Positions 1 through 9,647 of a DNA stretch of 64,000 bases are shown one piece after another. How positions within the stretch are numbered: position 1 is the stretch's first letter; each line of letters starts with the position of its first letter. A program made the translations under genes and the position numbers. The DNA is taken from the NCBI RefSeq assembly GCF_000252445.1, contig NC_017805.1, positions 268,094-332,093 on the forward strand, given 5' to 3'. The notes under the pieces were generated by a model, which was not told where the DNA came from, made no database searches, and was given only the letters and a program-made list of their open reading frames with translations. This DNA is from Deinococcus gobiensis I-0 (GTDB lineage: Bacteria; Deinococcota; Deinococci; Deinococcales; Deinococcaceae).

Positions 1-1109
1 CACGTGCCAACGTCCAGGCCGCCTATGACGCGCTGCCCTGGGCGCTCGCAGGCGAGGGTGCGCGGCTCGTGCGGCCCCGCGCGCTGTACGCGCTGGAACT
101 GGCCCTGGACTTCGGCGGGCCGGGCATCGCCGCCCTGTGCGACCTCGCGGCCGTGCTGACGGCGGCCCCGGCGCGCCCCCCCCACCTCTACATCCCCAAG
201 CTGGAGACGCTGGCCGAGGCGCGCTTCTGGGACGACGCTCTGGCGCTGGCCGAGGCGCAGCTGGGGCTGGAGCGCAACGCCGTGCGGGTGTGCCTCCAGA
301 TCGAGACCTTCACCGGGGTGCGCCAGGCCGACGTCCTGCTACATGCGCTGCGGGGCCGGGCGTATGGCCTGAACGCGGGGCGCTGGGACTACGTGTTCAG
401 CCTGACGAAGCACCTGGGGCGGTCGCGCACGGTCCCGCTGCCCCCCCGCGCCGCCCTGGGCATGGACGTGGACGCCATGCAGGCCTACGCCGAGGCCCTG
501 GTGCGCGTATGCCGCCGCCGGGAGGCCGAGGCCGTGGGCGGCACGGCGGCGGTCGCGCCGGACCCCCAGAACCCCCGCCCCGCCCTGGACGCCGTGCGGG
601 TCGACAAGGCGCGCGAGGCGGCGCAGGGCTTCACGGCCGCGTGGGCCGGCTTGCCCGGGCTGCTGGGCGCGGTGCGGGAGGGCTTCGCGGATGCCCGGCC
701 CGCCGCGTTGCCGCGCGAGACCCCGGAGCAGAGCCTCGCGCGGCTCACCACCCTGCCGGACGCGGGGCCGCTGCCCCTGGTGACCATGCGCGACACGCTG
801 GGCCTCGCCCTCGACGTGTTCGCGGCGTGGTTCGCGGGCCGGGGCGTGATCGTACGCGCCGGGCGGCTGGAGGACACCGCCACCGCCGAACTCGCCCGCG
901 CGCAGCTCTGGCAGTGGTGCCGGGTGGGGGCCGCGCTGGAAGGTGGCAAGCGCCTGACACCGGCGTGGTACCTGACCGAGCGCCGCGCCCTGCTCCCCGA
1001 CGACCACCCCGCCGCGCGGCTGCTCGACCATCTGGTGCTCGCCGACGCCGCGCCTGCCTACTTTCCGCGCGAGGCCCAGCGGCTGGGTCTGGGAGAATAC
1101 GCGCCGTGA
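1..1109 (+). CDS. aceB: malate synthase, 5' truncated by window edge
   Basis: The frame is open from base 3, so the gene starts upstream of the window. The visible C-terminal part carries malate synthase signatures: a PKLE segment, an IET segment, GLNAGRWDYVFSLTK and a GG-containing stretch near AVGGTAAVAPDP. The enzyme condenses glyoxylate with acetyl-CoA to malate in the cytosol. The last bases overlap the GTG start of the allantoate amidohydrolase gene, so the two are translationally coupled. Purine-ureide breakdown releases glyoxylate, so this enzyme would be the carbon outlet of the pathway rather than (or as well as) part of a glyoxylate shunt. The family call is firm; the isoform (A, G or a divergent short form) cannot be settled without the N-terminus. 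Confidence 0.9.
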   Translation, partial: RANVQAAYDALPWALAGEGARLVRPRALYALELALDFGGPGIAALCDLAAVLTAAPARPPHLYIPKLETLAEARFWDDALALAEAQLGLERNAVRVCLQIETFTGVRQADVLLHALRGRAYGLNAGRWDYVFSLTKHLGRSRTVPLPPRAALGMDVDAMQAYAEALVRVCRRREAEAVGGTAAVAPDPQNPRPALDAVRVDKAREAAQGFTAAWAGLPGLLGAVREGFADARPAALPRETPEQSLARLTTLPDAGPLPLVTMRDTLGLALDVFAAWFAGRGVIVRAGRLEDTATAELARAQLWQWCRVGAALEGGKRLTPAWYLTERRALLPDDHPAARLLDHLVLADAAPAYFPREAQRLGLGEYAP

Positions 1110-2350
1110 CCCTCTCTGCCGACCTCTCCCGCCTGAGCCGAGCGGCGCTGGACCTGTGCGCCGAGCTGGCGACCCTGACCGAGGTGCCGGGCCAGACCAC
1201 CCGCACCTACCTGTGCCCCAGCGCCGCGCAGGTGCATACCCGGCTGTGCGCCTGGGCCGACCGCCTGGGCATGACCACCCGCCTCGACGCCGTGGGCAAC
1301 CTGCGCTCGCGGCTCGAAGGACCGCGCGGCGCGCCTACCCTCTACCTCGGCTCGCACCTCGACACGGTCCCCAATGCCGGGGCCTACGACGGCATCCTGG
1401 GCGTGGTGCTGGGCTACGCGGCGGCCGAGGCCCTCCAGGCGGGCGGCCGGCCGCTGCCCTTCAGCCTCGAGGTGCTGGCCTTTTCCGAGGAGGAGGGCGT
1501 GCGCTACGGCGTGTCCTTCATCGGCAGCCGGGCACTCGTGGGCACCGCCGACGAGCTGCTGGACCGCCTCGACAAGGACGGCCAGAGCGTGCGCGAGACC
1601 ATCCGCGCCTTCGGCCTCGACGAGACCGAGCTGCCCGGCGCGCTGGCCGAGGCGAACGCCCTGGGGTACCTGGAAGTGCATATCGAGCAGGGGCCGGTGC
1701 TTCAGGACGCGGGCGCGGCGGTCGGCGTGGTGAGCAGCATCGTGGGCCAGAGCCGCCTGACGCTTGACTTTGCCGGGCAGGCCGCCCACGCGGGCACCAC
1801 CCCCATGACGCTGCGCCGCGACCCGCTGGCCGCCGCCGCGCGCTTCATGGTCGCCGCCGAGGACCTCGCGCGCGCCACCCCCGGCCTCGTCGCCACCGTC
1901 GGCATGATCGAGGCGCGGCCCGGCGCGGGCAACGTGATTCCCGGCGAGGTGAGCCTCTCACTCGACATCCGCCACGAGTTCGACGCGGTGCGCGCCGAGG
2001 CCCTCGCCGCCCTGCTGGACACGGCCGGGCGCGAAGCGGCGGCGCGCGGCGTGACCCTGGCCGTCACGCCGCGCATGGAGGAAAGCGCGACCCCGATGGA
2101 CGCAGGGCTGCGCGCCGGGCTGCACGAGGCCGCCGCCGGGCTGGGCCTCGCGGCCCCCGAACTGGTGAGCGGCGCGGGCCACGACGCCCAGATTCTCGCC
2201 GCGCGGATGCCCGCCGCGATGCTGTTCGTGCGCTCGCCCAACGCCCTGAGCCACCATCCCGACGAGATGGTCGACCCGGAGGACGTGGACGCGGCCCTGG
2301 CGGTCGTCGTACGCCTGCTCGAAACCCTGGCCGGGGAGGCGCGGGCATGA
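1106..2350 (+). CDS. allC: allantoate amidohydrolase (M20 family)
   Basis: Metal-dependent amidohydrolase of the M20 peptidase/carbamoylase family, 414 aa. Visible landmarks are [18 protein letters not shown] (metal His and Asp), the EEEGVRYG acidic pair, HIEQGPVL and the C-terminal SGAGHDAQ. The GTG start at 1106 overlaps the stop of malate synthase (GTGA) and follows a GGGAG ribosome site. The gene ends in an ATGA overlap with allantoinase. It would hydrolyse allantoate to ureidoglycine, CO2 and ammonia. N-carbamoyl-amino-acid hydrolases and ureidoglycolases share this fold, but the neighbouring allantoinase and ureidoglycine aminohydrolase favour allantoate as substrate. Confidence 0.9.
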   Translation: MTLSADLSRLSRAALDLCAELATLTEVPGQTTRTYLCPSAAQVHTRLCAWADRLGMTTRLDAVGNLRSRLEGPRGAPTLYLGSHLDTVPNAGAYDGILGVVLGYAAAEALQAGGRPLPFSLEVLAFSEEEGVRYGVSFIGSRALVGTADELLDRLDKDGQSVRETIRAFGLDETELPGALAEANALGYLEVHIEQGPVLQDAGAAVGVVSSIVGQSRLTLDFAGQAAHAGTTPMTLRRDPLAAAARFMVAAEDLARATPGLVATVGMIEARPGAGNVIPGEVSLSLDIRHEFDAVRAEALAALLDTAGREAAARGVTLAVTPRMEESATPMDAGLRAGLHEAAAGLGLAAPELVSGAGHDAQILAARMPAAMLFVRSPNALSHHPDEMVDPEDVDAALAVVVRLLETLAGEARA

Positions 2351-3702
2351 CCCTCGACCTCATCGTGCGCGGGGGCACGCTGGTCACGCCGGGGGGCGTA
2401 CGCCGCGCCGACCTGGGCATCGCGGGCGGCGTGATCGCCGAAATCGCCGAGGAACTGACGACCCCCGCCCGCCAGGAACTGGGCGCGGCCGGGCGGCACC
2501 TGTTTCCGGGCGTAGTAGACGCGCACGTGCACCTCAACGAGCCGGGGCGCGCCGACTGGGAGGGCTTCACGACCGGCACGCGGGCACTCGCGGCGGGCGG
2601 GGCGACGACCTTCGTGGACATGCCGCTCAATTCCTCACCTCCCGTGCTGGGCGCGGCCGAGCTGGAGGCCAAACGAGCCCTGGGCGAACAGAAATCGCTG
2701 CTGGACTTCGCGCTGTGGGGCGGCCTGACGCCGGTCAACCTGGACCGCCTGGACGAACTGGCACAGGCGGGCACGGCCGGCTTCAAGGCCTTCATGAGCG
2801 ACAGCGGCCTCGACGAGTTTCCGGCCGCCGACGAGGCCACGCTGCGCGCGGGGCTGGAGGCGGCGCGGCGGCACGGGCTGGTCGTGGCCGTCCACGCCGA
2901 GAGCCATGCCCAGACCCGCCGCCTGAGCGCCCAGGCCCGCGCGGGCGGGGCGCGCGGCGTGCGCGACTATCTCCAGACCCGCCCCGTCGAGGCCGAGCTG
3001 GAGGCGGTCGCCCTGGCCCTGGCCCTGGCCGGGGAAACGGGCGCGGCCCTGCACCTCGTGCACCTCAGCAGCGGCGAGGCGGTCGCGCTGGCGGCCGAGG
3101 CGCGCGCGCAGGGCGTGGACGTGACGGCCGAGACCTGCCCGCACTACCTGCACTTCACCGACACCGACGTGGAGCGGGTCGGGGCGGCCCTCAAGTGCGC
3201 GCCGCCGCTGCGCCCGGCCGCCGTGCAGGGCGAGCTGTGGGCCAGGGTGCTGGCCGGCGACGTGCAGATCGTGGGCAGCGACCATTCGCCCGCGCCGCCC
3301 TCCATGAAGACCAGCGACGACTTTTTCGAGCTGTGGGGCGGCGTCAGCGGGGCGCAGTCCACCTTGAACGTGCTGCTCACGGACGGGCACGCGCGGCGCG
3401 GCCTGGGGCTGGCCGAGGTCGCGGCCCTGAGCGCCCTGAACCCGGCGCGGCGCTTCGGTCTGGCAGGCAAGGGCGCGCTGGAGGTCGGGATGGACGCCGA
3501 TTTCGCGCTCGTGGCGCTGGACGAGGCCTTCGTGCTGGAGGAGCTGCACGACCGCTGGCGGCAGAACCCCTACCGGGGCGAGACCTTCCGGGGCCGCGTG
3601 GAAGCGACCTACCTGCGCGGCGCGGCAATCTACGCACAGGGGCAATTCGTGGGCGAGCCGCGCGGACGCTGGCGGCGGCCCGAGGACAGGAGAAGCGTAT
3701 GA
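2347..3702 (+). CDS. allB: allantoinase
   Basis: Dihydroorotase-superfamily amidohydrolase, 451 aa, opening the hydantoin ring of allantoin to allantoate. Metal ligands are visible as [11 protein letters not shown] (His60, His62), the probable carboxylated Lys147 in [10 protein letters not shown], His183 in [14 protein letters not shown], and the Asp of GSDHSP. The HLNEPGR and DMPLNSSPP segments are the allantoinase versions of these motifs. The ATG at 2347 overlaps the upstream stop, and the stop overlaps the next ATG, so translation is coupled through the operon. The length is normal for the family. Confidence 0.94.
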   Translation: MTLDLIVRGGTLVTPGGVRRADLGIAGGVIAEIAEELTTPARQELGAAGRHLFPGVVDAHVHLNEPGRADWEGFTTGTRALAAGGATTFVDMPLNSSPPVLGAAELEAKRALGEQKSLLDFALWGGLTPVNLDRLDELAQAGTAGFKAFMSDSGLDEFPAADEATLRAGLEAARRHGLVVAVHAESHAQTRRLSAQARAGGARGVRDYLQTRPVEAELEAVALALALAGETGAALHLVHLSSGEAVALAAEARAQGVDVTAETCPHYLHFTDTDVERVGAALKCAPPLRPAAVQGELWARVLAGDVQIVGSDHSPAPPSMKTSDDFFELWGGVSGAQSTLNVLLTDGHARRGLGLAEVAALSALNPARRFGLAGKGALEVGMDADFALVALDEAFVLEELHDRWRQNPYRGETFRGRVEATYLRGAAIYAQGQFVGEPRGRWRRPEDRRSV

Positions 3703-4466
3703 AACACCTCGGCGTCACCCGCAGCGCGCTCGAAGCGTCGCACGCGGTCCTCACCCCCGAAACCTTCGTCCGCACGGCCCTGAGCGAGTGGCCGGGCAGC
3801 GCCGTCGTCGTGCATATCGCGCCGGTCATCGGCCTACGCGCCCGCTTCGTGCAGTTCACGGCCGAGATGCCCCAGGGCGCGCGGGCCACGGCCTCTGCGC
3901 AGGGCTTCCAGCGCTTCGCCTTCGTCCTGTCGGGCGAGGTCGAGGCCAGCGTGGACGGCGAGACGCGCACGCTGCGCGAGTCCGACTACGTGTTCCTGCC
4001 CGCCGGCACGGCCCACACCCTGACGGCCCTCTCGGCGGCGCGCGTGTCGGTGTTCGAGAAGCCCTACGAGGCGGCCCCCGGTCAGGCCACGCCCGGAACC
4101 GTGTGGGGTAATGAGCGCGCAGTCGCGGGCACGCCCTTCGAGGGCGACGACCACCTGCTCGCCCGCAAACTGCTGCCCGACGAACCCGCCTTCGACTTCA
4201 TGGTCAGCACCATGAGCTTCGCGCCGGGGGCCAGCCTCCCCTATGCCGAAATCCACTACATGGAACATGGCCTCCTGATGCTGGAGGGCGAGGGCCTGTA
4301 CAAGTTGCAGGACCGCTACTACCCGGTCACGGCCGGCGACGTGATCTGGATGGGCGCGCACTGCCCGCAGTGGTACGGCGCGCTGGGGCGCCACTGGAGC
4401 AAGTATCTGCTCTACAAGGACATGAACCGGCACCCGCTGGCGCTGCGGGGCGGGGGGTTGGACTGA
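3699..4466 (+). CDS. allE: (S)-ureidoglycine aminohydrolase (bicupin)
   Basis: Two-domain cupin of 255 aa starting [12 protein letters not shown]. The second cupin carries [22 protein letters not shown] and a late [10 protein letters not shown] segment expected for the Mn-binding site of ureidoglycine aminohydrolase (YlbA/AllE). It converts ureidoglycine to ureidoglycolate plus ammonia, directly after allantoate amidohydrolase in the pathway. The ATG at 3699 overlaps the allantoinase stop and follows the purine-rich AGGACAGGAGAAG. The frame stays open far upstream, but that is a shadow of allantoinase. The enzyme that turns ureidoglycolate into glyoxylate is not in the window. Confidence 0.9.
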   Translation: MKHLGVTRSALEASHAVLTPETFVRTALSEWPGSAVVVHIAPVIGLRARFVQFTAEMPQGARATASAQGFQRFAFVLSGEVEASVDGETRTLRESDYVFLPAGTAHTLTALSAARVSVFEKPYEAAPGQATPGTVWGNERAVAGTPFEGDDHLLARKLLPDEPAFDFMVSTMSFAPGASLPYAEIHYMEHGLLMLEGEGLYKLQDRYYPVTAGDVIWMGAHCPQWYGALGRHWSKYLLYKDMNRHPLALRGGGLD

Positions 4467-5182
4467 GGAGGCTCGCCGGCCTGGCCCGCCTCGCCCCGCC
4501 TGCCTTCTGGCGGGGGTTTCGGGCCTTCTTGCCGCTCGTTCCGGGGGTGCTGCCCTTCAGCATGGTTGCGGGCATCGCGGCGGTGCAGGTGGGCTTCACG
4601 CCGCTGGAGTCGGTGATGTTCTCCGTGATCGGCTACGCGGGATCGGCGCAGCTCATCGCCGCGCAGCTCTACGGAGCGGGCAGCCCGCTGGCCCTCATCG
4701 TGCTGAGCAGCCTCGTGGTGAACCTGCGTTTCGCGATGTACTCGGCCTCGCTACTGCCGCTGTTCGGGGGCGTGCCCAACCGTGTGCGCTGGCCGCTGGC
4801 GTATCTGATGACCGACCAGGCCTACGCCCTGACGATGGGCCGCCCCGACACGGAGACGGACCCCGTGCCCTACTACGCGGGCGCGGCCGTGCCCATGTGG
4901 CTCACCTGGCAGACCGGCACGGCCGTCGGGGCACTGCTGGGCGCGCGCATTCCGCCCGAGTGGCCGCTGGACTTCGCGGTGCCCCTGAGCTTCATCGCGC
5001 TGCTCGTGCCGGTCCTGCGCACGCGCCCGCAACTGCTCGCGGCGGCGGTGTCGGGGGCGGCGGCGGTGGCAGCCCACGGCCTCCCCTTTCGCCTGAACCT
5101 GATCCTGGGAGCGGCCTGCGGGGTTGCGGCGGGCCTGTGGGCGCAACAGGCCGAGCGCCGCCGCACCGGGGCGCAGGCATGA
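4370..5182 (+). CDS. azlC: AzlC-family branched-chain amino-acid exporter large subunit
   Basis: Multi-pass membrane protein of the AzlC family. The conserved start of the family lies at [20 protein letters not shown], followed by [28 protein letters not shown] and [10 protein letters not shown]. It pairs with AzlD to export branched-chain amino acids. The start is unclear. The only standard start codon upstream of the conserved N-terminus is the GTG at 4370, which would overlap the previous gene by about 97 bases. A better-placed AGGAGG at 4466-4471 precedes only a CTG (4481), and a second CTG lies at 4463, so a non-canonical start is possible. The gene ends in an ATGA overlap with azlD. Confidence 0.85.
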   Translation: MVRRAGAPLEQVSALQGHEPAPAGAAGRGVGLRRLAGLARLAPPAFWRGFRAFLPLVPGVLPFSMVAGIAAVQVGFTPLESVMFSVIGYAGSAQLIAAQLYGAGSPLALIVLSSLVVNLRFAMYSASLLPLFGGVPNRVRWPLAYLMTDQAYALTMGRPDTETDPVPYYAGAAVPMWLTWQTGTAVGALLGARIPPEWPLDFAVPLSFIALLVPVLRTRPQLLAAAVSGAAAVAAHGLPFRLNLILGAACGVAAGLWAQQAERRRTGAQA

Positions 5183-5493
5183 AGGTCTGGCTGGTGATCG
5201 TCGGGGTGGGGGCCGTCAGCCTGCTGCTGCGGGCCTCGTCGCTGGTGCTGCTGCGCGGGCGCACGCTGCCGCCGGGCCTGCTGAATTCGCTGGGGCTGGT
5301 GCCGGCGGCGGTCCTATCGGCGCTGGTGGTCCCCGAACTCCTGGTGCACGGCGGCGACTTCCGCCCCCTGGGGCCGCGCCTCGTGGCTGGGGTCGCCGCC
5401 GCCCTCATCGCCTGGAAGACCCGCAACGTGCTGTGGACGCTGCTGGGAGGGCTGGGGCTGCTGTTCGGCTTTGAGGCGCTGGGCTGGCGCTGA
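5179..5493 (+). CDS. azlD: AzlD-family transporter small subunit
   Basis: Small hydrophobic protein of 104 aa with three or four membrane segments (from [19 protein letters not shown] to LLGGLGLLFGFEALGWR), fitting AzlD, the obligate partner of AzlC in branched-chain amino-acid export. The ATG at 5179 overlaps the azlC stop. It is the last gene of the ureide operon and is followed by a G+C-rich hairpin. Confidence 0.87.
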   Translation: MKVWLVIVGVGAVSLLLRASSLVLLRGRTLPPGLLNSLGLVPAAVLSALVVPELLVHGGDFRPLGPRLVAGVAAALIAWKTRNVLWTLLGGLGLLFGFEALGWR

Positions 5494-5511
5494 TCTGCCG
5501 AGAGACTGGAG

Positions 5512-5545
5512 GGGGCGTCCCGGAAGCTTGGCCCCGAGACGCCCC
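5512..5545. terminator. hairpin between convergent azlD and beta-galactosidase genes
   Basis: GGGGCGTC (5512-5519) pairs with GACGCCCC (5538-5545). It sits between the converging ends of azlD and the GH42 gene and could stop both. There is no clear T-run, so termination strength is uncertain. Confidence 0.5.
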
Positions 5546-5565
5546 GCCCGCCGTTCAGACCGGAT

Positions 5566-7653
5566 TCAGCCGGGAACCGGCAGACCCGCCTGACGCTTGT
5601 CTGCCACCGGCTCCTGGTCCAGCACCTGCACGGCCACGAGGTCCACCTCGCCCCGGAAGCGGATCAGCTCGGCCGCGTAGGGTGCCAGAACCACCGTCTG
5701 GGACGACACGTCGTCTCCGCCCAGGCGAGCGCCGCCCTCAGGCAGCCTCAGGGTGAGGGGGCGGGTCGGGTGGACGTTCAACAGGTGCAGCACCTGCGCG
5801 CCGTCCAGGGTAGACACCGACAGGTCGAGCTGTTCGGGCACGTGGCACAGCGGCACGCCCGCGCCTCGCAGCGCCCCTTCCAGCAGCCCGGCCAGCGTGT
5901 ATTGCGGCAGGTCGCTGCCCAGGTAGTAGGCCTGCCCCGCCCCGAAGGCGTGCCGGGTGACGGCCGCGCCGCCCGCGTAGTAGTCCTCCGTGAAGGTGGC
6001 GAGTACCTGGGCCCCGTCCGGGTGGATGACTTCGGCCCACTGCGTGGCCTGGACCTCCTCACCCCCCTCCAGCCGGACCGCCGTCGTCTCGCCGGGTTGC
6101 AGGGGCGCCCATTCCTCGACCCACAGGCCCAGCACGTCGCGCAGCAGGCCCGGGTAGCCGCCGAGTTGCACGTGCTCGTGCTCGTCCACGATGCCGCTGA
6201 AAAAGCCCGTGAGCAGGGTCCCGCCCCCCTGCACGAAGGCGCGCAGGTTGCCCGCCGCCCCCGCCGTCAGCAGGTAGCCGTTGGGCAGCGCCACCACGTC
6301 GTAGGCGCCCAGGTCGGCCTCCGGATGCACGAAGTCCACGTTCTGGCCCAGGCCGCGCAGCGCCGCGTACCACTTGCGCACCAGGGGCATGAGCTTGAGG
6401 GCCGAGGGCTTGCTGTCGAGTTCCAGCGCCCACCAGTTGTCCCAGTCGAACATGACGGCCACGCGCGAACGCACGCTGGCCCCGGTCAGGGCCGAGAGCG
6501 ACTTGAGTTCCTGGCCCAGCGCCCTGACCTCACGCCATACCCGCGAGCGCTCGGGGCCGACGTGCTGCACCATGCCGCTGTGGTACTTCTCGGCCCCGGC
6601 GCGTGACGCCCGCCACTGGAAATACATCAGGCCGCTGGCCCCGTGTGCGAGCGCCTGATGGTTCAGGACCCGCATCAGCCCCGGCCGCTTGGGCGCGTTG
6701 TGCTGGCGCCAGTTCACGGCGCTGGGGGCCTGCTCCATCAGGATCCAGCGCTGGCCGCCGCGCAACGAGCGCATCAGGTCGTAGCTCATGCCCGCGTCGA
6801 GGTGCGGGGCCGCGTCGCTGGGGTCGGGGTAGGCGTCGAGCGACACCACGTCCTCCTCGCGCGCCCACTTGTGGTAGTCCAGGCCGGGCAGAAAGCCCAG
6901 GAAGTTGGTCGTGACCGGAATTTCCGGCGTGACCTCGCGCAGCACCTCTACCTCCAGGCGGTAGAGCTCCAGGATGTTGTCGCTGGAAAAGCGCCGCCAG
7001 TCGAGCTGCTGGGTGGGGTTGGGGTAGGTGGGCGCGCGGCGCGGCGGCTGGATCTCCGCCCAGTCGCCGTAGCGCTGGCTCCAGAAGGCGGTGCCCCAGG
7101 CGGCGTTCAGGGCGTCCAGGGTGCCGTATTTGCCGCGCAGCCACGCACGGAAGTTTTCGGCGCACAGCCCGCAGTAGCACTGGTCGATGTGGCAGCCGTA
7201 CTCGTTGTTCACGTGCCACATCCGCAGGGCGGGGTGGGCGGCGTAGCGCCGGGCGATCTGGCGCGTCAGCGCGCGCACGTGCTCGCGGAAGGCGGCGTGG
7301 CTGGGGCAGTAGAGCTGCCGCCCGCCCACCTCCAGGCGCACGCCGTCGGCGGTCACGGGCTTGGAGTCCGGGTACTTCAGCGACAGCCAGGGCGGCGGCG
7401 AGGCGGTGGCGGTCGCCAGGTTCACGCCGACGCCGTGTTCGTGCAGCAGGTCCATGACCTCGTCGAGCCAGCCGAAGTCGTACTCGCCGGGCCGGGGTTC
7501 GAGCAGCGCCCAGGAGAAGATGCCCAGCGAGACGAGGTTCACGCCCGCCTCGTTCATGAGTCGCGCGTCCTCGCGCCACACGTCGCGCGGCCACTGCTCG
7601 GGGTTGTAGTCGGCGCCGTAGATGACGCCGCCAAAGGATTTGATGTCGAACAT
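5566..7653 (-). CDS. GH42 beta-galactosidase
   Basis: Cytosolic glycoside hydrolase family 42 enzyme, 695 aa, starting MFDIKSFGGVIYGADYNPEQW. The acid/base Glu151 is in HVNNEYGCH and the nucleophile Glu307 in LMEQAPSAVNW. Cys116, Cys154, Cys159, Cys161 and Cys164 form the zinc-cluster pattern of thermophile/Deinococcus GH42 enzymes. A trimerisation domain and a small C-terminal beta domain follow. The ATG at 7653 has a GAGGT ribosome site; the frame upstream of it lacks family similarity. It is the last gene of the binding protein-permease-permease-hydrolase operon and would hydrolyse imported beta-galactosides. Confidence 0.93.
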   Translation of the reverse strand: MFDIKSFGGVIYGADYNPEQWPRDVWREDARLMNEAGVNLVSLGIFSWALLEPRPGEYDFGWLDEVMDLLHEHGVGVNLATATASPPPWLSLKYPDSKPVTADGVRLEVGGRQLYCPSHAAFREHVRALTRQIARRYAAHPALRMWHVNNEYGCHIDQCYCGLCAENFRAWLRGKYGTLDALNAAWGTAFWSQRYGDWAEIQPPRRAPTYPNPTQQLDWRRFSSDNILELYRLEVEVLREVTPEIPVTTNFLGFLPGLDYHKWAREEDVVSLDAYPDPSDAAPHLDAGMSYDLMRSLRGGQRWILMEQAPSAVNWRQHNAPKRPGLMRVLNHQALAHGASGLMYFQWRASRAGAEKYHSGMVQHVGPERSRVWREVRALGQELKSLSALTGASVRSRVAVMFDWDNWWALELDSKPSALKLMPLVRKWYAALRGLGQNVDFVHPEADLGAYDVVALPNGYLLTAGAAGNLRAFVQGGGTLLTGFFSGIVDEHEHVQLGGYPGLLRDVLGLWVEEWAPLQPGETTAVRLEGGEEVQATQWAEVIHPDGAQVLATFTEDYYAGGAAVTRHAFGAGQAYYLGSDLPQYTLAGLLEGALRGAGVPLCHVPEQLDLSVSTLDGAQVLHLLNVHPTRPLTLRLPEGGARLGGDDVSSQTVVLAPYAAELIRFRGEVDLVAVQVLDQEPVADKRQAGLPVPG

Positions 7654-7720
7654 GACAGACCTCGGGGACCGGCCCCCGCTCAGGGCAGGGGGCGCGGCAG
7701 GAAGGGCGGTGTGGTGGGCC

Positions 7721-7760
7721 GGGGAGCAGGGAGGGGCAAGCGCGGCCCTCCCCTGCCCCC
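7721..7760 (-). terminator. intercistronic hairpin upstream of beta-galactosidase
   Basis: A long imperfect inverted repeat with three or four bulges (left arm 7721-7737, right arm 7745-7760) lies between the second permease and the GH42 gene. It may attenuate the last gene or protect upstream mRNA. There is no T-run. Confidence 0.4.
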
Positions 7761-7769
7761 GGCGGCGTC

Positions 7770-8657
7770 TCAGTCCTTGACCGCGCCGCCCGCGATACCC
7801 GCCACGAAGTGACGTTGCAGCGCGAGGAACAGGGCCAGGAAGGGCAGGGTGGCGATGGTGGTACCGACCATCAGCGCGCCCCAGGAGACGCGGGTGAGGC
7901 CGACCAGCGTACCCAGCGCCACCGGCATGGTGTAGCTGTCTTTCTGGTTCAGCACGATCAGGGGCCAGAGGTAGTCGTTCCAGCTCGCCAGGAACAGCAG
8001 GATGGCGAGCGCCGCCAGCGCCGGGCGCACCACCGGCAGGGCGATCTGCCAGAAGGTGCGCCACTCGCCCGCACCGTCGATGCGCGCGGCGTGCAGCAGG
8101 TCGTCGGGCACCGTCTGGAAAGCCTGGCGCATGTAGAAGATGCCGATGGTGTTCGCCAGGGTGGGCAAAATGACTGCCCAGTAGGTGTTGCTCAGGTGCA
8201 GGTCGCGCGCCACGAGGATGAACTGCGGGATGATGGTCACGAAGCTGGGGATGGTCAGCGTGGCGAGGATGATCCCGAACAGCAGATTGCGGCCCCGGAA
8301 GGCGTACTTGGCGAAGGCGAAGCCGGCCATGCTCGTCAGGAGCATGCTCAGGAGGGTGTAGAGCACCGAGATGACCGTGCTGTTGGCGAGCGTGCGCACG
8401 AAGTTGGTGTCGGCCTGGAGCTGCCGGAAGTTCTCGGCGAAGGCCCCGCCGAAGCCCAGGGGCGGCGCCGGGCTGAAGATGGCCGAGTCCGGGTGCGTGC
8501 TGAACACGACCATCAGGTACAGCGGCGCGAGGAACAGCAGCGCGAGCGGAATGAGCAGGGCGTGCAGGGCCACGCTCTTGCCCAGGTCGCGGTTGCGGCG
8601 CGCGCGGGCGGCGTCCCGGGCCTGCGTCCCGGCGTTCAGGGTGCTGTGGGTGGTCAC
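7770..8657 (-). CDS. CUT1 sugar ABC transporter permease (MalG-like)
   Basis: Inner-membrane permease, 295 aa, about six membrane segments. The EAA loop is visible as ARIDGAGEWRTFWQIALPVVRPALAA, and the C-terminus FLALQRHFVAGIAGGAVKD is typical of MalG-type partners. The GTG start at 8657 overlaps the stop of the upstream permease (GTGA). The longer open frame upstream is a shadow. It works with the preceding permease and the binding protein to import the substrate of the neighbouring beta-galactosidase, presumably galacto-oligosaccharides. No ATPase gene lies in the operon. Confidence 0.92.
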   Translation of the reverse strand: MTTHSTLNAGTQARDAARARRNRDLGKSVALHALLIPLALLFLAPLYLMVVFSTHPDSAIFSPAPPLGFGGAFAENFRQLQADTNFVRTLANSTVISVLYTLLSMLLTSMAGFAFAKYAFRGRNLLFGIILATLTIPSFVTIIPQFILVARDLHLSNTYWAVILPTLANTIGIFYMRQAFQTVPDDLLHAARIDGAGEWRTFWQIALPVVRPALAALAILLFLASWNDYLWPLIVLNQKDSYTMPVALGTLVGLTRVSWGALMVGTTIATLPFLALFLALQRHFVAGIAGGAVKD

Positions 8658-9544
8658 GCGTCCCTCCCGAACAGGCGCAGCTGCACGAGGCTCACGACGG
8701 CGGCGATGGCCGCGACGGTGTAGGCGATGGTGCTGGCGTAGCCGAAGTTGAAGCTGCGGAAGCCCTGCTGGTACAGGTAGGTGCCCAGCGTCATGGTGGC
8801 ATTGCCGGGGCCGCTGTTGGTGATCAGCGCGGGTTCGGTGAACAGCTGGAGCGTGCCGATCAGGCTCAGCACGAGGCAGAACAGCAATGTGGGCCGCAAC
8901 ATCGGCACCGTGATCTTCCAGAACTGCTCCCAGGGCGTCGCGCCGTCGATGGAGGCGGCCTCGTACAGTTCTTCCCGGATGCCCTGGAGGCCCGCGAGCA
9001 GGATGATGGCGTTGTAGCCGGTCCAGCGCCACAGCAGCGCCAGGATGATGACCGTCATGGCCGGTCCCGGCTGGTTGAGCCAGTCCACCGGGGGCAGGCC
9101 CAGCCCGCCCAGGGCGCGGTTGACCATCCCGAAGTCGGTGTTGAACAGCAGCCGGAACACGGCCGAGTAGGCGACCGTCCCCACGACCAGCGGCGCGAAG
9201 AAGGCGAAGCGGAAGAGCCCACGTGCCCGCAGCATCCGGCTGTTGAGCGCGACGGCCAGCCCGGTCGCCATCAGGAGCATGGTCGGCACCTGGATGATCA
9301 GGATGACGAAGGTGTTTTTCAGGGCCGTGCGGAAGAATTCGTCACCGGCCAGCCGGGTCCAGTTCGCCACGCTCCAGGGGGCGGTGGCCCCGAGGCGCGA
9401 GTCTTTGAAGCTCAGCAGGAAGGAACTGACGATGGGCCACGCCCAGAAGGACGCGAAGATGAGCAGGTAGGGCAGGACGAACAGGTACGGCGCGGCCTGG
9501 AAGCGCCGGCGGGCGCGGGGCGGCGTGGGCAGGGTGGTGGTCAT
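8654..9544 (-). CDS. CUT1 sugar ABC transporter permease (MalF-like)
   Basis: Permease of 296 aa with a short basic N-terminus and six predicted membrane segments beginning at YLFVLPYLLIFASFWAWPIV. The EAA loop is EAASIDGATPWEQFWKITVPMLRPTLLF. The ATG at 9544 is the first start after the binding-protein gene. Coupled by overlap to the downstream MalG-like gene. Confidence 0.93.
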   Translation of the reverse strand: MTTTLPTPPRARRRFQAAPYLFVLPYLLIFASFWAWPIVSSFLLSFKDSRLGATAPWSVANWTRLAGDEFFRTALKNTFVILIIQVPTMLLMATGLAVALNSRMLRARGLFRFAFFAPLVVGTVAYSAVFRLLFNTDFGMVNRALGGLGLPPVDWLNQPGPAMTVIILALLWRWTGYNAIILLAGLQGIREELYEAASIDGATPWEQFWKITVPMLRPTLLFCLVLSLIGTLQLFTEPALITNSGPGNATMTLGTYLYQQGFRSFNFGYASTIAYTVAAIAAVVSLVQLRLFGRDA

Positions 9545-9647
9545 GAACGTACCTCTGGGGAAAAGGGCGGTGGGGTCGTGGGCGGCCTCAGCGGCCCTCC
9601 CCTTCCCCCACCCAGGTCCCGCAGGACCGTGACTCGGCGGCGCCCGC

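Noticed and set aside
2715..3698. Long open frame joined to the start of the ureidoglycine aminohydrolase
   Set aside because: It is an Arg/Gly/Ala-rich shadow of allantoinase in another phase; the cupin protein starts at 3699.
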